From NCBI RefSeq assembly GCF_005221325.1, contig NZ_CP039888.1, forward strand, positions 1,116,001 to 1,180,000: a DNA stretch of 64,000 bases, written 5' to 3'. Made by a program: the position numbers and the translations under genes. The notes under the pieces are model-generated. The model searched no databases, was not told the origin of the DNA, and was given only the letters and a program-made list of their open reading frames with translations. Shown in pieces: positions 8,001-16,283 of this stretch. Each line of letters opens with the position of its first letter. Within the stretch, counting starts at the first letter, position 1. The stretch is from Agrobacterium tumefaciens (GTDB lineage Bacteria; Pseudomonadota; Alphaproteobacteria; Rhizobiales; Rhizobiaceae).

Positions 8001-11000
8001 TTCGCCGATCTTGACGGCGATATCGCCGGCGCTGTTGCGAAGACGCTCTTCCAGCGTTGCAGCGCTTCCGTCGATTGCCTTCTGCAGCGTGTCCTGCTGG
8101 GTTTCGAGCGATAGTTCCAGCATGCTGGCGCTGGAGGCGACAGTGGTGCCGATCATCATCGCCTGCTCGGAGAGCATGTCGCCCATCTGGGTGGTGGCGG
8201 AGCTAAGCGTCGCGGCAAGGTCTGCCTGGCGCTGGTCGAGCGCGGTGCGGATATCCTCGTGCGATTGCGACAGATTGCTTTCGAGGCGCGAGACGCCTTC
8301 TTCCACCGTCTGCGCAAAACGGCTGCTGCCGTCTTCCACGACGCTTTCGATGCGGTTGGCGGCACCCGAAACGCTCTGCTCGATCAGGCCGCTATTGCGC
8401 TCCAGCGAACCGGCAATGCGTTCCGCCTGCGAACCGAGCATGGTTTCCAGCCGCTCGTGGCCGCTGGCAAGGGCATTCTCAAGCGTGAAGGCCGTGGCTT
8501 CAAGTCGCTGGCCGACGCCGGCAGCGGCGAGCGAAAGCGACGAGGCTCTCGCATCCATTGCCTCGGCGATCCGCTCTTCGACACCCGAAATCGTCATGTC
8601 GAGCGCCAGAGTGCGGCTATCAAGCGCATCGGCGATGCGTTCTTCCGCGCCTGACACGATGCCGGAAAGGGCAGCGGTACGGCTGTCCAACGCACCGGCA
8701 ATGCGGTCCTCGACACCGGCAACGGCGCTGTGCAGGGCGGCGGTGCGGCCGTCGAGAATATCGGTGATCTTTTCCTCGACACCGGAGAAGCTCATGTCGA
8801 GCGCCATGGTTCGGCTGTCGAGCACATCGGTGATCCGCTCTTCCGCGCCGGAAACAACGGTTTTCAGCGAATCCGTGCGACTGTCGAGCGCACCGGCAAT
8901 GCGGGTCTCCGCGCTTGCCACCAGCTCGCCAAGGGCTGCGGTGCGTGTGTCGAGCGATTCTGCGATCTTTTCCTCGGCGCCGGAGAACGCCATGTCGAGT
9001 GCCATCGTGCGGCTGTCGAGAGCATCCGCTATGCGCTCTTCGGCACCGGAAACCACGGCATTGAGGGCTGCGGTGCGGCCATCAAGCGTTTCGGCGATAC
9101 GGGTCTCAGCGCCGGCGACGACGTCGCCGAAGGTTGCCGTGCGGCTGTCTAGCGCGCCGGCGATTTTTTCTTCGGCGCTTGCAACAATGCCCGTCAGAGC
9201 GGAGGTGCGGTTGTCGAGGGTCTCGGAAAGCCGTTCTTCGACATTGGCGAAGGTCATGTCAAGAGACAGCGTGCGGCTGTCCATCGTGTCGGCAATGCGT
9301 TCCTCGACGCCGGAAATCGCGCTGGAGAGGGCGGCGGTGCGGCCGTCAAGCGTATCGGCGATACGGCTTTCCGCGCCGGAGACGACATCATGCAGGGCGG
9401 CCGTGCGGCTTTCCAGTGTGTCGGAGATGCGGTCCTCGATGCCGGAGACGGCGCCGGTGATGGCTGCGGCGCGGGTTTCGAGTGTTTCCGTCAGGCGGCG
9501 TTCGACATCGGCAACGACGCTGTTGATCGCGGCGGCGCGTTCGTCCAGCATCGCGGCAAGGTGTTCGGCCGTGCCGGAAACCGAGCCGGTAATGGCGAGA
9601 GAACGGCTGGCGAGTGCTTCGTCGAAACGGTCCTGGCTGGCCGAAAGCGCGCCGAACAGGGCGTTGCTGCGTTCCGCCAGAACGGTATCGATCTTCGCGT
9701 GCGAACTGGTGAAGGCATCGGTGATTTCGGCTGTGCGCTGGCCGATGGCGTCGCTGAAGGCCTGGGTCCGGCTTTCAAGCGCACTTTCCAGCATTTCCTG
9801 ACCCGTGCCCAGCGCCGTTGCGAGCGCCAGCGACTGGTCGGTCATGGTGCTGCCGATCCGCTCCAGACCGGTATTCAGCATGGTATCAAGCGCTTCAGAG
9901 CCGCCGGCAACGGTTTCGTTGATGCGGGCGAGGCTTTCCATCAGCTTGCTGTCGAGGCTGCCGGCGCGCTGATCGAAGGCGCTGGCAAACTGCGCCACAT
10001 GCTCGTCGAAGGCCGAATTGACCTGACCGACCGTCGCCTGCATGCGCTCTTCATAGAGGCCGGAGCGAAGATCGAGATCCATGATCGCATCGTCGGCCGT
10101 GCTCTGCAGGCTCTGGCGGAAGGAGAGCCCCTTTTCTTCAAGTGTCGTGGACAGCTTGTCGAGAACCGTATCCAGCGAACCGCCGATGACCTGCTGGCCG
10201 CGTTCGATATTGCGGTTGAGTTCCAGCGAGCGCGTTGACAGCGTCTCATTGAGTTGGCGGGTGCGTTCCTCAAGCGCGCTGTTGAGGCTTTCCACACCGC
10301 TATCCAGCGTCGAAGCATGGATCGCGAAACGCTCCAGCAGCACTTCACCGCGCTCGTCGAGCGTCGAGGTGAGATTGTGCAGGCGCATGTCGAATTCGTT
10401 GGAGATCGTCGAGCCGGAGGAGTTCAACGCCTGCAGCAGGTTTTCGGTCTTGGCGGCGATCAGGCTGCCCATCGCTTCGGTCGAGGCGCGCGATTTTTCG
10501 AGCAGCGCGGCCGAGCGCGTGTCGATCATCGATGCAAAAGCCTCGCCGGTCGTGGCGATCCGCATGGAAAGCTCTTCGCCGACGATGGACAGTTCTTCCT
10601 TGATCTGTTCCTGCGCGCCGACGATGGAGGAGCGGATGCGCTCGGCGTGGTTGACGATGGCGTCGCGCTCGGCGGTCAGTTCCTGCACGAGGCTGCGCAC
10701 GCGCAGTTCGTTGTCGGCATAGCTGCGCTCAAGCGCGTTGACTTCGGAATGCACGAGGGTTTCGAGTTCCGTCGCACGGGCAATGGTGCGCTCGATGCCG
10801 TCATTCATGGCCGAAACTTCGCGGCGAACCGCCTGGCCGACGGACATGATGCGGTCGGACGCCACTGTTTCCGGCTCCGCGAGGCGAAGGGCGACTTCGG
10901 CCATGGAGCGGGCGGCATTCCGCAGATCGCGGGCGCGCGCCATCATGATGGCGAAGGCGAAGAACAGCATGACGGGAACGAGGATGCCGACGACGATCGC

Positions 11001-11423
11001 CATCAGGCCGGGGATTGCAGTGAGATCGGCCAGCGAGCCGATGTTCCACAGCGCATTGCCGTAAAGAAGATGTGCGATGCCGAGGCCGCCGAGCGCCCAG
11101 ATCACCGACATGATCGTGGCGTTGCGCAATGCGCCGCCGATGGAGCCGCCTTCCAGCGATTTCAGGATCATCGCCGGGCTGCGCTTGGAGCCGTCATTGG
11201 CGGCTTCGAGATTGGGCGATCTGGGTGCCTGTTCGGCAGGCGCGCGGGCGGCCTCGGGAGCAGGGGTTTGTCTGCTTGCTTCCTTCACTCTGGCCTCCGG
11301 CTGCTTCGGCGCTGCAGTCTTCCGCGTCTCCGGCTTTTCTTCGAAAGCGCCAAGCTGCAAGGCATCTTCCAATGCCTGAAATGCAGTCTCGTCGACAGAG
11401 TCGCTGATCTTGTTATTCGCCAT
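5076..11423 (-). CDS. gpr: Growth pole ring protein GPR
   Basis: I recognise this 2115-residue protein as GPR of Agrobacterium, which forms a ring at the growing pole and organises unipolar growth. Residues 1-100 are polar and proline/alanine-rich. Two membrane segments follow at about 102-122 and 136-161. Most of the rest is continuous amphipathic helix, including sixteen 22-residue apolipoprotein-like repeats at 618-969. A proline/glutamine/arginine-rich linker leads to a conserved-looking C-terminal helical domain of roughly the last 110 residues (HMVESLNSL to GRFN). The ATG at 11423 (MANNKISD) gives the known GPR length; an extension to 11612 is rejected. It is transcribed alone. Older annotations would call it a kinesin-like or apolipoprotein-like protein. 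Confidence 0.88.
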   Translation of the reverse strand: MANNKISDSVDETAFQALEDALQLGAFEEKPETRKTAAPKQPEARVKEASRQTPAPEAARAPAEQAPRSPNLEAANDGSKRSPAMILKSLEGGSIGGALRNATIMSVIWALGGLGIAHLLYGNALWNIGSLADLTAIPGLMAIVVGILVPVMLFFAFAIMMARARDLRNAARSMAEVALRLAEPETVASDRIMSVGQAVRREVSAMNDGIERTIARATELETLVHSEVNALERSYADNELRVRSLVQELTAERDAIVNHAERIRSSIVGAQEQIKEELSIVGEELSMRIATTGEAFASMIDTRSAALLEKSRASTEAMGSLIAAKTENLLQALNSSGSTISNEFDMRLHNLTSTLDERGEVLLERFAIHASTLDSGVESLNSALEERTRQLNETLSTRSLELNRNIERGQQVIGGSLDTVLDKLSTTLEEKGLSFRQSLQSTADDAIMDLDLRSGLYEERMQATVGQVNSAFDEHVAQFASAFDQRAGSLDSKLMESLARINETVAGGSEALDTMLNTGLERIGSTMTDQSLALATALGTGQEMLESALESRTQAFSDAIGQRTAEITDAFTSSHAKIDTVLAERSNALFGALSASQDRFDEALASRSLAITGSVSGTAEHLAAMLDERAAAINSVVADVERRLTETLETRAAAITGAVSGIEDRISDTLESRTAALHDVVSGAESRIADTLDGRTAALSSAISGVEERIADTMDSRTLSLDMTFANVEERLSETLDNRTSALTGIVASAEEKIAGALDSRTATFGDVVAGAETRIAETLDGRTAALNAVVSGAEERIADALDSRTMALDMAFSGAEEKIAESLDTRTAALGELVASAETRIAGALDSRTDSLKTVVSGAEERITDVLDSRTMALDMSFSGVEEKITDILDGRTAALHSAVAGVEDRIAGALDSRTAALSGIVSGAEERIADALDSRTLALDMTISGVEERIAEAMDARASSLSLAAAGVGQRLEATAFTLENALASGHERLETMLGSQAERIAGSLERNSGLIEQSVSGAANRIESVVEDGSSRFAQTVEEGVSRLESNLSQSHEDIRTALDQRQADLAATLSSATTQMGDMLSEQAMMIGTTVASSASMLELSLETQQDTLQKAIDGSAATLEERLRNSAGDIAVKIGEAAREIGGATDALSSRIETSIGNVTTRLDETGARIETSLDALQIRVGGDLANVNSSIEDAGRRFADALEDKTAVFARTSDEAAERITGILDEQTTRVADTFENRTSRLAETFDAGTARIDERLGTMDRALTIGLENVNRTIEGKASDLAVSLRGAVVSATQNIGDEAARSSALLSKSGSEFAEQVQAQNEAFTKAIEERSGEIVNRISDAQTRLSGQAAAVAQTFSEAGNIIVNKVAEAEAVVRSQVGVISETLTGVESALDARGESIRSALDNRTRELNSMLASRSAELSRLIEEKAKPVVDEYATIGREAAEKIVSAAQQSAELLSQSNSGMVGMVEQAISDYANAGTDAASKLVAATRQSTDMLSQTHTAMADAVEEGIEKYARSSSDAANKLVAATRQSTDMLSQTHNSMAEIVEQSATNFNSAVERAAQGFGAADEALNASATRFSESASQAADMVSSSSRLLEGKIDRLSNISGQTLAQVAGIVGRFEEHSKVLSQASELLNAAQSSLVGTLEERQDALRSLSVGLVKRSEEIESAMRNVVGVVENTLNEAEERSQNVAGNLRDNLQASFSDIGRSLDETEQRARSAAQTMRGALLSAGQDASRSIESTLSDAQKYSDELVNRLRGGVESSLSEVDNLLGSASEKSNAAAANLKETLRQAVEEAVSRFAGATDEIRRSSHDIRRELDATRAELKRGAFDLPEEAKESAAAMRRAVSEQIKALQDISQLVGRSTHQMEVSEPVARAIAATQPAAERRVEPRPRPAATAPVQQRPAQPQPAPALRGTLPLENRQVENRQAPAPAQPVATNPAGRREEGGGWISDLLRGASQETPAASTPRASTEQQPTRAADTRNPRHMVESLNSLSVDIARAIDHDASVELWRRYQRGERDVFTRRLYTLKGQTTFDEIKRKYEREAEFRTAVDRYITDFEKLLADVARTDRDRSVTQSYLTSDTGKVYTMLAHAAGRFN
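8517..9572 (-). repeat. gpr: Array of sixteen 66-bp (22-residue) repeats inside gpr
   Basis: Residues 618-969 are sixteen consecutive 22-residue units with a core such as AEERIADALDSRTMALDM. The LDM anchor codons fall at 8595, 8793, 8991 and 9255, exactly 198, 198 and 264 bp apart, so the register is strict. The 22-residue period with regular E/R/K and hydrophobic spacing is that of apolipoprotein A1/A4/E helices. Confidence 0.93.
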
Positions 11424-11900
11424 GCGGTTACGCCTCGTTACACTTACGCCCGGCTTCATGCCGTTGACCCACTTGCGATCAGCAAGCGGACTGCCGCCAT
11501 CATGCCAGCGGAACTTATCCCTCAAGAGAGAACAGTTCCGCCATTTACCAAATCCCGAATTGCTGGTGGTCCAGCTTTCCGGCGAAATTACATCACTGTG
11601 CCGCAATAACAAAGCTTGAGCTTAAGCCCTGCGAGAACGGCAGTACCGTAGTGACACATTTAGGTGTTCGAAACAATTAATGCGGATTTGCGACGGCGGC
11701 GAAGTGTCGGCTTTTTAACAGTTTTTAAGCCTGAGTTTCGCGCTGAACGCCTTGTTTCGCATAAGTTTAACATAAATTAACCATAGCAGAAGATTTTCGC
11801 CCGCGTCACGCCGTAATTTAAGCCGATCGCATCTGCCAGCATGCGTGAATACGACACATATGTGACATGAAACAGGAAACGGTGAGACAGGATTCCAGCC
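11424..11900. other. Divergent promoter region between gpr and the HPt gene
   Basis: This 477-base gap is AT-rich around 11650-11800 and should contain the promoters of both genes. Two pairs of TTAA tetramers occur (11715/11725 and 11767/11777), each spaced 10 bases start to start, one base short of the CtrA consensus. No credible gene is visible. Confidence 0.5.
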
Positions 11901-12269
11901 ATGGCAGCGGTCAGTATTGTTTTCGAAGCTCCCGATAACTACGGCGGCGCACCTGCTGCCAGCAAGAAGCCAATCGATTTCGATCATCTTGCGCAGCAGA
12001 CTATGGGCGACAAGAATCTGGAAATCGAGGTGTTGCAGCTGTTCAGCCGCAGCGCCCGCGCAGCCCTGCATGAAATGGCGGGCGCAGACAGCAAGACCGT
12101 CGTGGCCACGGCCCACCGCCTGAAGGGATCGGCGCAGGCCGTCGGCGCCTCCGCCGTTTCCACGGCCGCAGCAGCGGTGGAGGAAAAGGGCAATGACAGC
12201 GCGCTGATCGCAAAACTCGCGGCGACCATTGTCGAAGCTGAAAATTTCATCCTCAAGCTCTGCCGCTGA
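11901..12269 (+). CDS. Histidine phosphotransfer (HPt) domain protein
   Basis: The 122-residue soluble protein is essentially one HPt domain, which relays phosphoryl groups between response regulator receiver domains in multistep phosphorelays. The phosphorylatable histidine is His72 in AHRLKGSAQAVGA, and the flanking helices (DFDHLAQQTMGDKNLEIEVLQLF and a C-terminal AENFILKL helix) fit the fold. There is no kinase or receiver gene next to it, so its partners cannot be assigned from context. Confidence 0.86.
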   Translation: MAAVSIVFEAPDNYGGAPAASKKPIDFDHLAQQTMGDKNLEIEVLQLFSRSARAALHEMAGADSKTVVATAHRLKGSAQAVGASAVSTAAAAVEEKGNDSALIAKLAATIVEAENFILKLCR

Positions 12270-12398
12270 GGCGCAAGCCATCAAATTTGCCATTTTGCAA
12301 GGCCGGTTCAGCCTGCGCACCCTGAAGCGGGTTGCCAAGGCGGGTCGGCCTTTCTATGTGTTTAGAACAATTCTCAGATCACATTTTGGATTTCCGGC

Positions 12399-12719
12399 AT
12401 GACAAAACTGACCATCGTTGCCTTTGACGGCACCCCCCATGAACTCGATGTGAGCAACGGCTCCACCGTCATGGAGAATGCTGTGCGCAACTCCGTTCCC
12501 GGCATCGATGCGGAATGCGGCGGCGCCTGCGCCTGCGCCACCTGCCACGTCTATGTCGACGATGCCTGGACAGAGCGCGTCGGCGGACCGGAGCCGATGG
12601 AAGAGGACATGCTGGATTTCGCCTTCGACGTTCGCCCTACCTCGCGGCTTTCCTGTCAGATCAAGATGAACGAAGAACTTGACGGGCTCGTCGTTCATGT
12701 TCCCGAACGTCAGGGCTGA
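12399..12719 (+). CDS. 2Fe-2S ferredoxin, adrenodoxin type
   Basis: This 106-residue electron carrier has the cluster-binding pattern C-x5-C-x2-C (Cys40, Cys46, Cys49) and a fourth ligand at Cys86 (RLSCQIKM). Cys44 is an extra cysteine inside the loop. The fold and length match adrenodoxin/FdxB-like ferredoxins, which serve Fe-S assembly or P450-type oxygenases. No isc genes or oxygenase are adjacent, so the partner is unknown. Confidence 0.92.
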   Translation: MTKLTIVAFDGTPHELDVSNGSTVMENAVRNSVPGIDAECGGACACATCHVYVDDAWTERVGGPEPMEEDMLDFAFDVRPTSRLSCQIKMNEELDGLVVHVPERQG

Positions 12720-12744
12720 AAATTTTCGGCATTGCGCCACACAG

Positions 12745-12780
12745 AAAAAGCCCCGCTCACCTGATAGCGGGGAGCGGGGC
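12745..12780 (-). terminator. Terminator-like hairpin reading on the minus strand
   Basis: GAGCGGGGC (12772-12780 on plus) pairs with GCCCCGCTC (12750-12758), and the minus-strand product is followed by TTTTT (complement of 12745-12749). It lies about 240 bases beyond the DUF922 stop codon, and 25 bases after the ferredoxin stop on the other strand, where the T-run is missing. Confidence 0.6.
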
Positions 12781-12959
12781 GAGGCGGGTACGCAGCATGC
12801 AGGCGAGGGAGGAAACACCTGCGAGCCCTCAAGTGCGCACCGGGAGAACCGGAGAGGAATAGAACCTTCAAACCGTCTGGCTGAATGGTCCGATACCGTA
12901 CGAAGAACCTATAATGAGTCTTGCCAACCGCACCATGACGAGAAGTCACGGGTGAGATA

Positions 12960-12982
12960 GGACATGACGTAACGTCATGTCC
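12960..12982. promoter_or_regulatory. Perfect 11-bp inverted repeat
   Basis: GGACATGACGT (12960-12970) is followed by a single A and then its exact reverse complement ACGTCATGTCC (12972-12982). No T-run follows, so it is more like an operator or RNA hairpin than a terminator. Its role is unknown. Confidence 0.5.
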
Positions 12983-13023
12983 GCGCTTGATATTCGAACA
13001 TTATGGATGGGGCATGAAGCCGC

Positions 13024-13650
13024 TCAGCGGCGGGTCTGACCCTGCTCCAGCCGGTTTTTCAACAGCCGGGTCATGCGGGCATCGAAGTTTTTCGATTCCA
13101 CCACGTCAAAGCGCATCTGGTCGCGGTCGTGCTCGTCCATCACGGTCTGGGTGATTTTGCCAACCTTTCCCTGCAGCGCCTCGCAGCTTTTCTGCGGGTG
13201 GAGCGACGTCAGCTGTCTTTCCAGCGAACGGGCATGGGTGCGGGCGATTTCGGCGTGGCGTTCCTCGTGGCGCTTGATATCGGCAAGCAGCGTATCCCAG
13301 ATGAAGGCCAGTTCCGCCGAGGTGCGGCGGCGGTTTTTCCACTGCGGCAGCAGAATGCGGGTGTTCAGGAGCACCTTCGCCGTTCCCACGCTGCACATGC
13401 CGTTCTTCTCGACATAGGTGAGCTCGCCGCCGAATTTGATTTCGGTCGCACCGGGATGGCGCGCGCCGGTATTGCGGGTGAGCGGGCCATGCTTGGAAAG
13501 CTGCTGGTCGAGATCGGCTGCGGTTTTGCCGCTGACCGAAAAATAGGAGTAGGTCTTGCGAACGATGGTTTCGGAAAAAGCCGGTCCGGACAGGGAAAGG
13601 GCCAATGCGCCTGCGAAAACGGCGCAGAGAGCGCTTGATGATTTGGTCAT
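13024..13650 (-). CDS. DUF922 family exported protein, putative zinc protease
   Basis: The 208-residue product has a signal peptide (CAVFAGALALSLSGPAFSE) and the DUF922 pattern: an aromatic N-terminal YSYFSVSGKTAADLDQQL, then W-x-n-HEERH within DIKRHEERHAEIARTHA. The HExxH-like HEERH suggests a zinc metallopeptidase, but activity has not been shown here and is inferred from the motif. It should be periplasmic. It is alone on its strand. Confidence 0.82.
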   Translation of the reverse strand: MTKSSSALCAVFAGALALSLSGPAFSETIVRKTYSYFSVSGKTAADLDQQLSKHGPLTRNTGARHPGATEIKFGGELTYVEKNGMCSVGTAKVLLNTRILLPQWKNRRRTSAELAFIWDTLLADIKRHEERHAEIARTHARSLERQLTSLHPQKSCEALQGKVGKITQTVMDEHDRDQMRFDVVESKNFDARMTRLLKNRLEQGQTRR

Positions 13651-13754
13651 GACCCGGCCTTCCGGTTGAACTTGAAAAAGGTTTGCTGCATAGGCGGAGC
13701 GGAACTTATAAGAATTGACATAACACTCCGTTATTCCCGAAAGGCGCGTGTTAC

Positions 13755-14615
13755 GTGATAACAGTCGGCAGCAACGCGTGGCAAGCGGCCCATGGCCGCT
13801 CCCTGAAACTTGATGGGCATGGCCGTATTATGGCCATCGTCAATGCAACGCCTGATTCCTTTTCCGATGGCGGCCGTTATCTTGCCGTCGATGCGGCTTT
13901 TTCCCATGCGCTGACCTGTGTGGAGGAGGGAGCCGACATCATCGATATCGGCGGCGAATCCACACGGCCGGGTGCTGCCGCGGTCACGGAGGCGGAGGAA
14001 CAGGACCGGGTACTGCCGGTCATCGAAAAATTGCGCCGCGAGACCGATGTGCTGATTTCCGTCGACACCTATCGCGCCTCGACGGCAAAGCTGGCAATCG
14101 GCGCCGGCGCGCATATCGTCAATGACGTCTTCGGTCTGCAAAAGGACCCTGATATGGCGGGCGTGGTTGCTTCCACCCGCGCCGGCATCTGCATCATGCA
14201 TACCGGCCGCGACCGGCAAAAGCTTGCCGATGTCATCGAGGACCAGTTTGAGTTTCTCAATCGCTCGCTGGAGATTGCCGAAGATGCCGGCATTGCCCGT
14301 GATGCCGTGGTTCTCGATCCCGGTTTCGGTTTTGCCAAGGATGAGATCGAAAATGTCGCGCTGATGGCGCGTTTCGGTGAACTTGCGGCTTTTGGCCTGC
14401 CGGTTCTTGCCGGCACGTCGCGCAAGCGTTTCATCGGGTCGCTGACGGGCAGGGATGTGGCGGAGGAACGCGATATCGGAACGGCTGCGACCACCGCGAT
14501 CCTGAGGCTCGCGGGTGCTTCGATTTTTCGCGTGCATAATGTCGCCGCGACCCGCGACGCACTGGCTATTGCCGATGCGGTTCTTGCCAAAGCGTCGGCA
14601 AAGGCCGATGCGTAG
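13755..14615 (+). CDS. folP: Dihydropteroate synthase
   Basis: FolP condenses 6-hydroxymethyl-7,8-dihydropterin pyrophosphate with p-aminobenzoate, and is the sulfonamide target. The 286-residue protein shows MAIVNATPDSFSDGG, IDIGGESTRPGA, VSVDTYRAS, NDVFGL, LDPGFGFAK and the C-terminal SRKRFIGSLTGR. The start is GTG at 13755. The gene heads a folate cluster with folB and folK immediately downstream. Confidence 0.96.
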   Translation: MITVGSNAWQAAHGRSLKLDGHGRIMAIVNATPDSFSDGGRYLAVDAAFSHALTCVEEGADIIDIGGESTRPGAAAVTEAEEQDRVLPVIEKLRRETDVLISVDTYRASTAKLAIGAGAHIVNDVFGLQKDPDMAGVVASTRAGICIMHTGRDRQKLADVIEDQFEFLNRSLEIAEDAGIARDAVVLDPGFGFAKDEIENVALMARFGELAAFGLPVLAGTSRKRFIGSLTGRDVAEERDIGTAATTAILRLAGASIFRVHNVAATRDALAIADAVLAKASAKADA

Positions 14616-14693
14616 ATCAACGAGTGCTGGAGTGCCGTGTCCCGAAGATGGCGCGGCTCTCAGGCGAAACAATCCTGCCATGGAGGCGATGCG

Positions 14694-15059
14694 ATGAGCC
14701 GCTATACCATCATCCTGAAAAACTGTTCCTTTTTCGCCCGTCATGGCCTTCTCGAGCAGGAGGAGGTGCTGGGCCAGCGCTTTTTCGTCGATGCCGAGAT
14801 GGAAGTCGAGGCGGGTGATGCGCTGGAAACCGACGATATCGAAAATACCGTCGATTATGGGGTGGCCTTCGCCGTCATCGAAAAGATCGTTGTTGGGCAG
14901 CGCCGTTATCTCATCGAGGCGCTGGCGAACGACATCGCCAAGGCGCTGCGGGCGCGTTATCCCCAAATCGTCTGGCTGAGGATCACGGTGCGCAAACCCT
15001 CCGCGCCGGTTCCGGGCATTCTCGATTACGCACAGGTGAGTGTTGAACACCGTGCCTGA
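14694..15059 (+). CDS. folB: Dihydroneopterin aldolase
   Basis: FolB cleaves 7,8-dihydroneopterin to the hydroxymethyl pterin that FolK activates. The 121-residue length is normal. Recognisable segments are FFARHGLLEQEEVLGQRFFVD, TVDYGVAF, LIEALANDIA and the RKPSAPVPG loop. The ATG at 14694 follows TGGAGGCG. Its stop codon overlaps the start region of folK, which suggests translational coupling. Confidence 0.94.
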   Translation: MSRYTIILKNCSFFARHGLLEQEEVLGQRFFVDAEMEVEAGDALETDDIENTVDYGVAFAVIEKIVVGQRRYLIEALANDIAKALRARYPQIVWLRITVRKPSAPVPGILDYAQVSVEHRA

Positions 15060-15579
15060 AAAGATGACCGTCGCCGCACTGGGCCTTGGTGGCAATATCG
15101 GCGATCCTGCCTCTGCTATGGCGCGGGCGCTGCGCGAACTCGACGCGCATGACGACTGCCGGGTGCAGGCCGTTTCCGGCCTTTACCGCACGCCGCCCTG
15201 GGGAAAGACGGATCAGGCGGATTTCTTCAATTGTTGCGCGCTCGTTGAGACTTCGCTGACCGCGCCCGCGCTGCTGCAACTCTGCCTCGATATCGAAAGG
15301 GGCATGAAGCGGGTGCGGACGGAACGCTGGGGTCCGCGCACCATCGATATCGATGTGCTGACCTATGGGAATGAGGGTATCGTAACGGAAAGCATCGAGG
15401 TGCCGCATCCGCGCATGACGGAGCGCGCTTTCGTGCTGATGCCGCTTGCCGACATCGCGCCCGATCTCGAGGTCAAGGGAAAGCCCGTCCAGGAATGGCT
15501 AAAGCAGGCGGACAGGAGCGGCATTGTCCGCGCAAACGAAAAGCGGGAGTGGTGGACACTCCCGCTCGGCAATGGCTGA
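15040..15579 (+). CDS. folK: HPPK, hydroxymethyl-dihydropterin pyrophosphokinase
   Basis: FolK transfers pyrophosphate from ATP to 6-hydroxymethyl-7,8-dihydropterin. Family marks are LGLGGNIGDP, YRTPPWG, DFFNCCALVET, RWGPRTIDIDVLTYG with the catalytic aspartates, and VPHPRMTERAFVLMPLADIAP. The start is uncertain: GTG 15040, GTG 15052 and ATG 15064 are all in frame, and any of them overlaps or abuts the folB stop at 15057-15059. Confidence 0.94.
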   Translation: MLNTVPEKMTVAALGLGGNIGDPASAMARALRELDAHDDCRVQAVSGLYRTPPWGKTDQADFFNCCALVETSLTAPALLQLCLDIERGMKRVRTERWGPRTIDIDVLTYGNEGIVTESIEVPHPRMTERAFVLMPLADIAPDLEVKGKPVQEWLKQADRSGIVRANEKREWWTLPLGNG

Positions 15580-15593
15580 GAAGATTACGGTTT

Positions 15594-16154
15594 TTACGGC
15601 TTGATCGAGCCGACAGCGATCTGGTCGATATCGCGCGCCAGGGTGACGCCGATGACCGGGATCATCTGGTCGGCGACCTTGACCGAAATGGTGATGTTCA
15701 TCGAATTGTCGCTCGAGACGCGGGCGACCATCGCGCCGTTGAGCTTGGCGCGGTTAATGCCGACGACGACCTTGTCGCCGCTCACCTGTCCGGAAGTGAT
15801 ATCGAGACCCTTGCCGGCGGAGCCGTCGAGGAACTTGCCCTCGTAGCTGTTGCCCTTCTGGCTGATGACGGCCGACATGGGCTGGCTGAAGACGCCGACG
15901 CGGCAGGTGCCGCCGAGCTTGATGCCGGTCTGCTTGTCATCGAGCGGTTCGCCCGTCAGATCACAGGTGAATTTCGTGCCCTTGTATTTGCCAGCGACGA
16001 TTTCACCGGGGCCTTTCCAGCTGCCGGCCACCGAGCGGAAGAATACGTCGTCGCGATCGCGTGATGCCGCATGGACGTCAGACATGCCGAAACCGCCGCT
16101 GACGGACAAAATGGCGGCAAGTCCGCCCATAAGCGAAAAGAAGCGCGAATACAT
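15594..16154 (-). CDS. Hypothetical exported protein
   Basis: I do not recognise a family. The 186-residue product begins with a signal peptide (about residues 1-29, ending DVHAA), followed by a beta-rich domain starting VAGSWKGPGEIVAGKYKG with two cysteines (TCDL and TCRV) that could form a disulfide. The pattern resembles small periplasmic lipocalin-like proteins, but that is only a guess. It converges on folK, with 14 bases between the stops. Confidence 0.75.
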   Translation of the reverse strand: MYSRFFSLMGGLAAILSVSGGFGMSDVHAASRDRDDVFFRSVAGSWKGPGEIVAGKYKGTKFTCDLTGEPLDDKQTGIKLGGTCRVGVFSQPMSAVISQKGNSYEGKFLDGSAGKGLDITSGQVSGDKVVVGINRAKLNGAMVARVSSDNSMNITISVKVADQMIPVIGVTLARDIDQIAVGSIKP

Positions 16155-16283
16155 GATACTTTCCCCGGCGAAGAAGCCTGTTCGATAGGCTGCAATCTAC
16201 CGGCGGAATGGTTAATGCTTGGTTTATTTCGCTCTCATTTGCGGCTTTGTCCGTAACCTTTTGGACCGACAATGCCCGGCAGA

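Larger units (their letters stand above)
12720..13023. other. Convergent intergenic region with hairpins and no gene
   Basis: This 304-base gap lies between two converging genes. It contains a terminator-like hairpin at 12745-12780, a lone perfect TATAAT at 12910-12915 on the plus strand, and a near-perfect 23-base palindrome at 12960-12982. I found no plausible protein. A small transcript is possible but unproven. Confidence 0.45.

Noticed and set aside
6994-9801. A 935-codon open frame on the plus strand, antisense to gpr.
   Set aside because: It is a by-product of the high-GC codon bias and the 66-bp repeats in gpr. Its serine/arginine-rich composition matches no protein, and there is no ribosome binding site.
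11715-11780. TTAA pairs upstream of gpr that resemble CtrA sites.
   Set aside because: Both pairs are spaced 10 bases start to start, so N6, not the required N7. Suggestive in an AT-rich region, but not a match.
12679-12960. A 93-codon frame over the end of the ferredoxin gene and the gap beyond.
   Set aside because: It overlaps the ferredoxin gene in another frame, crosses a terminator hairpin and has no recognisable features.
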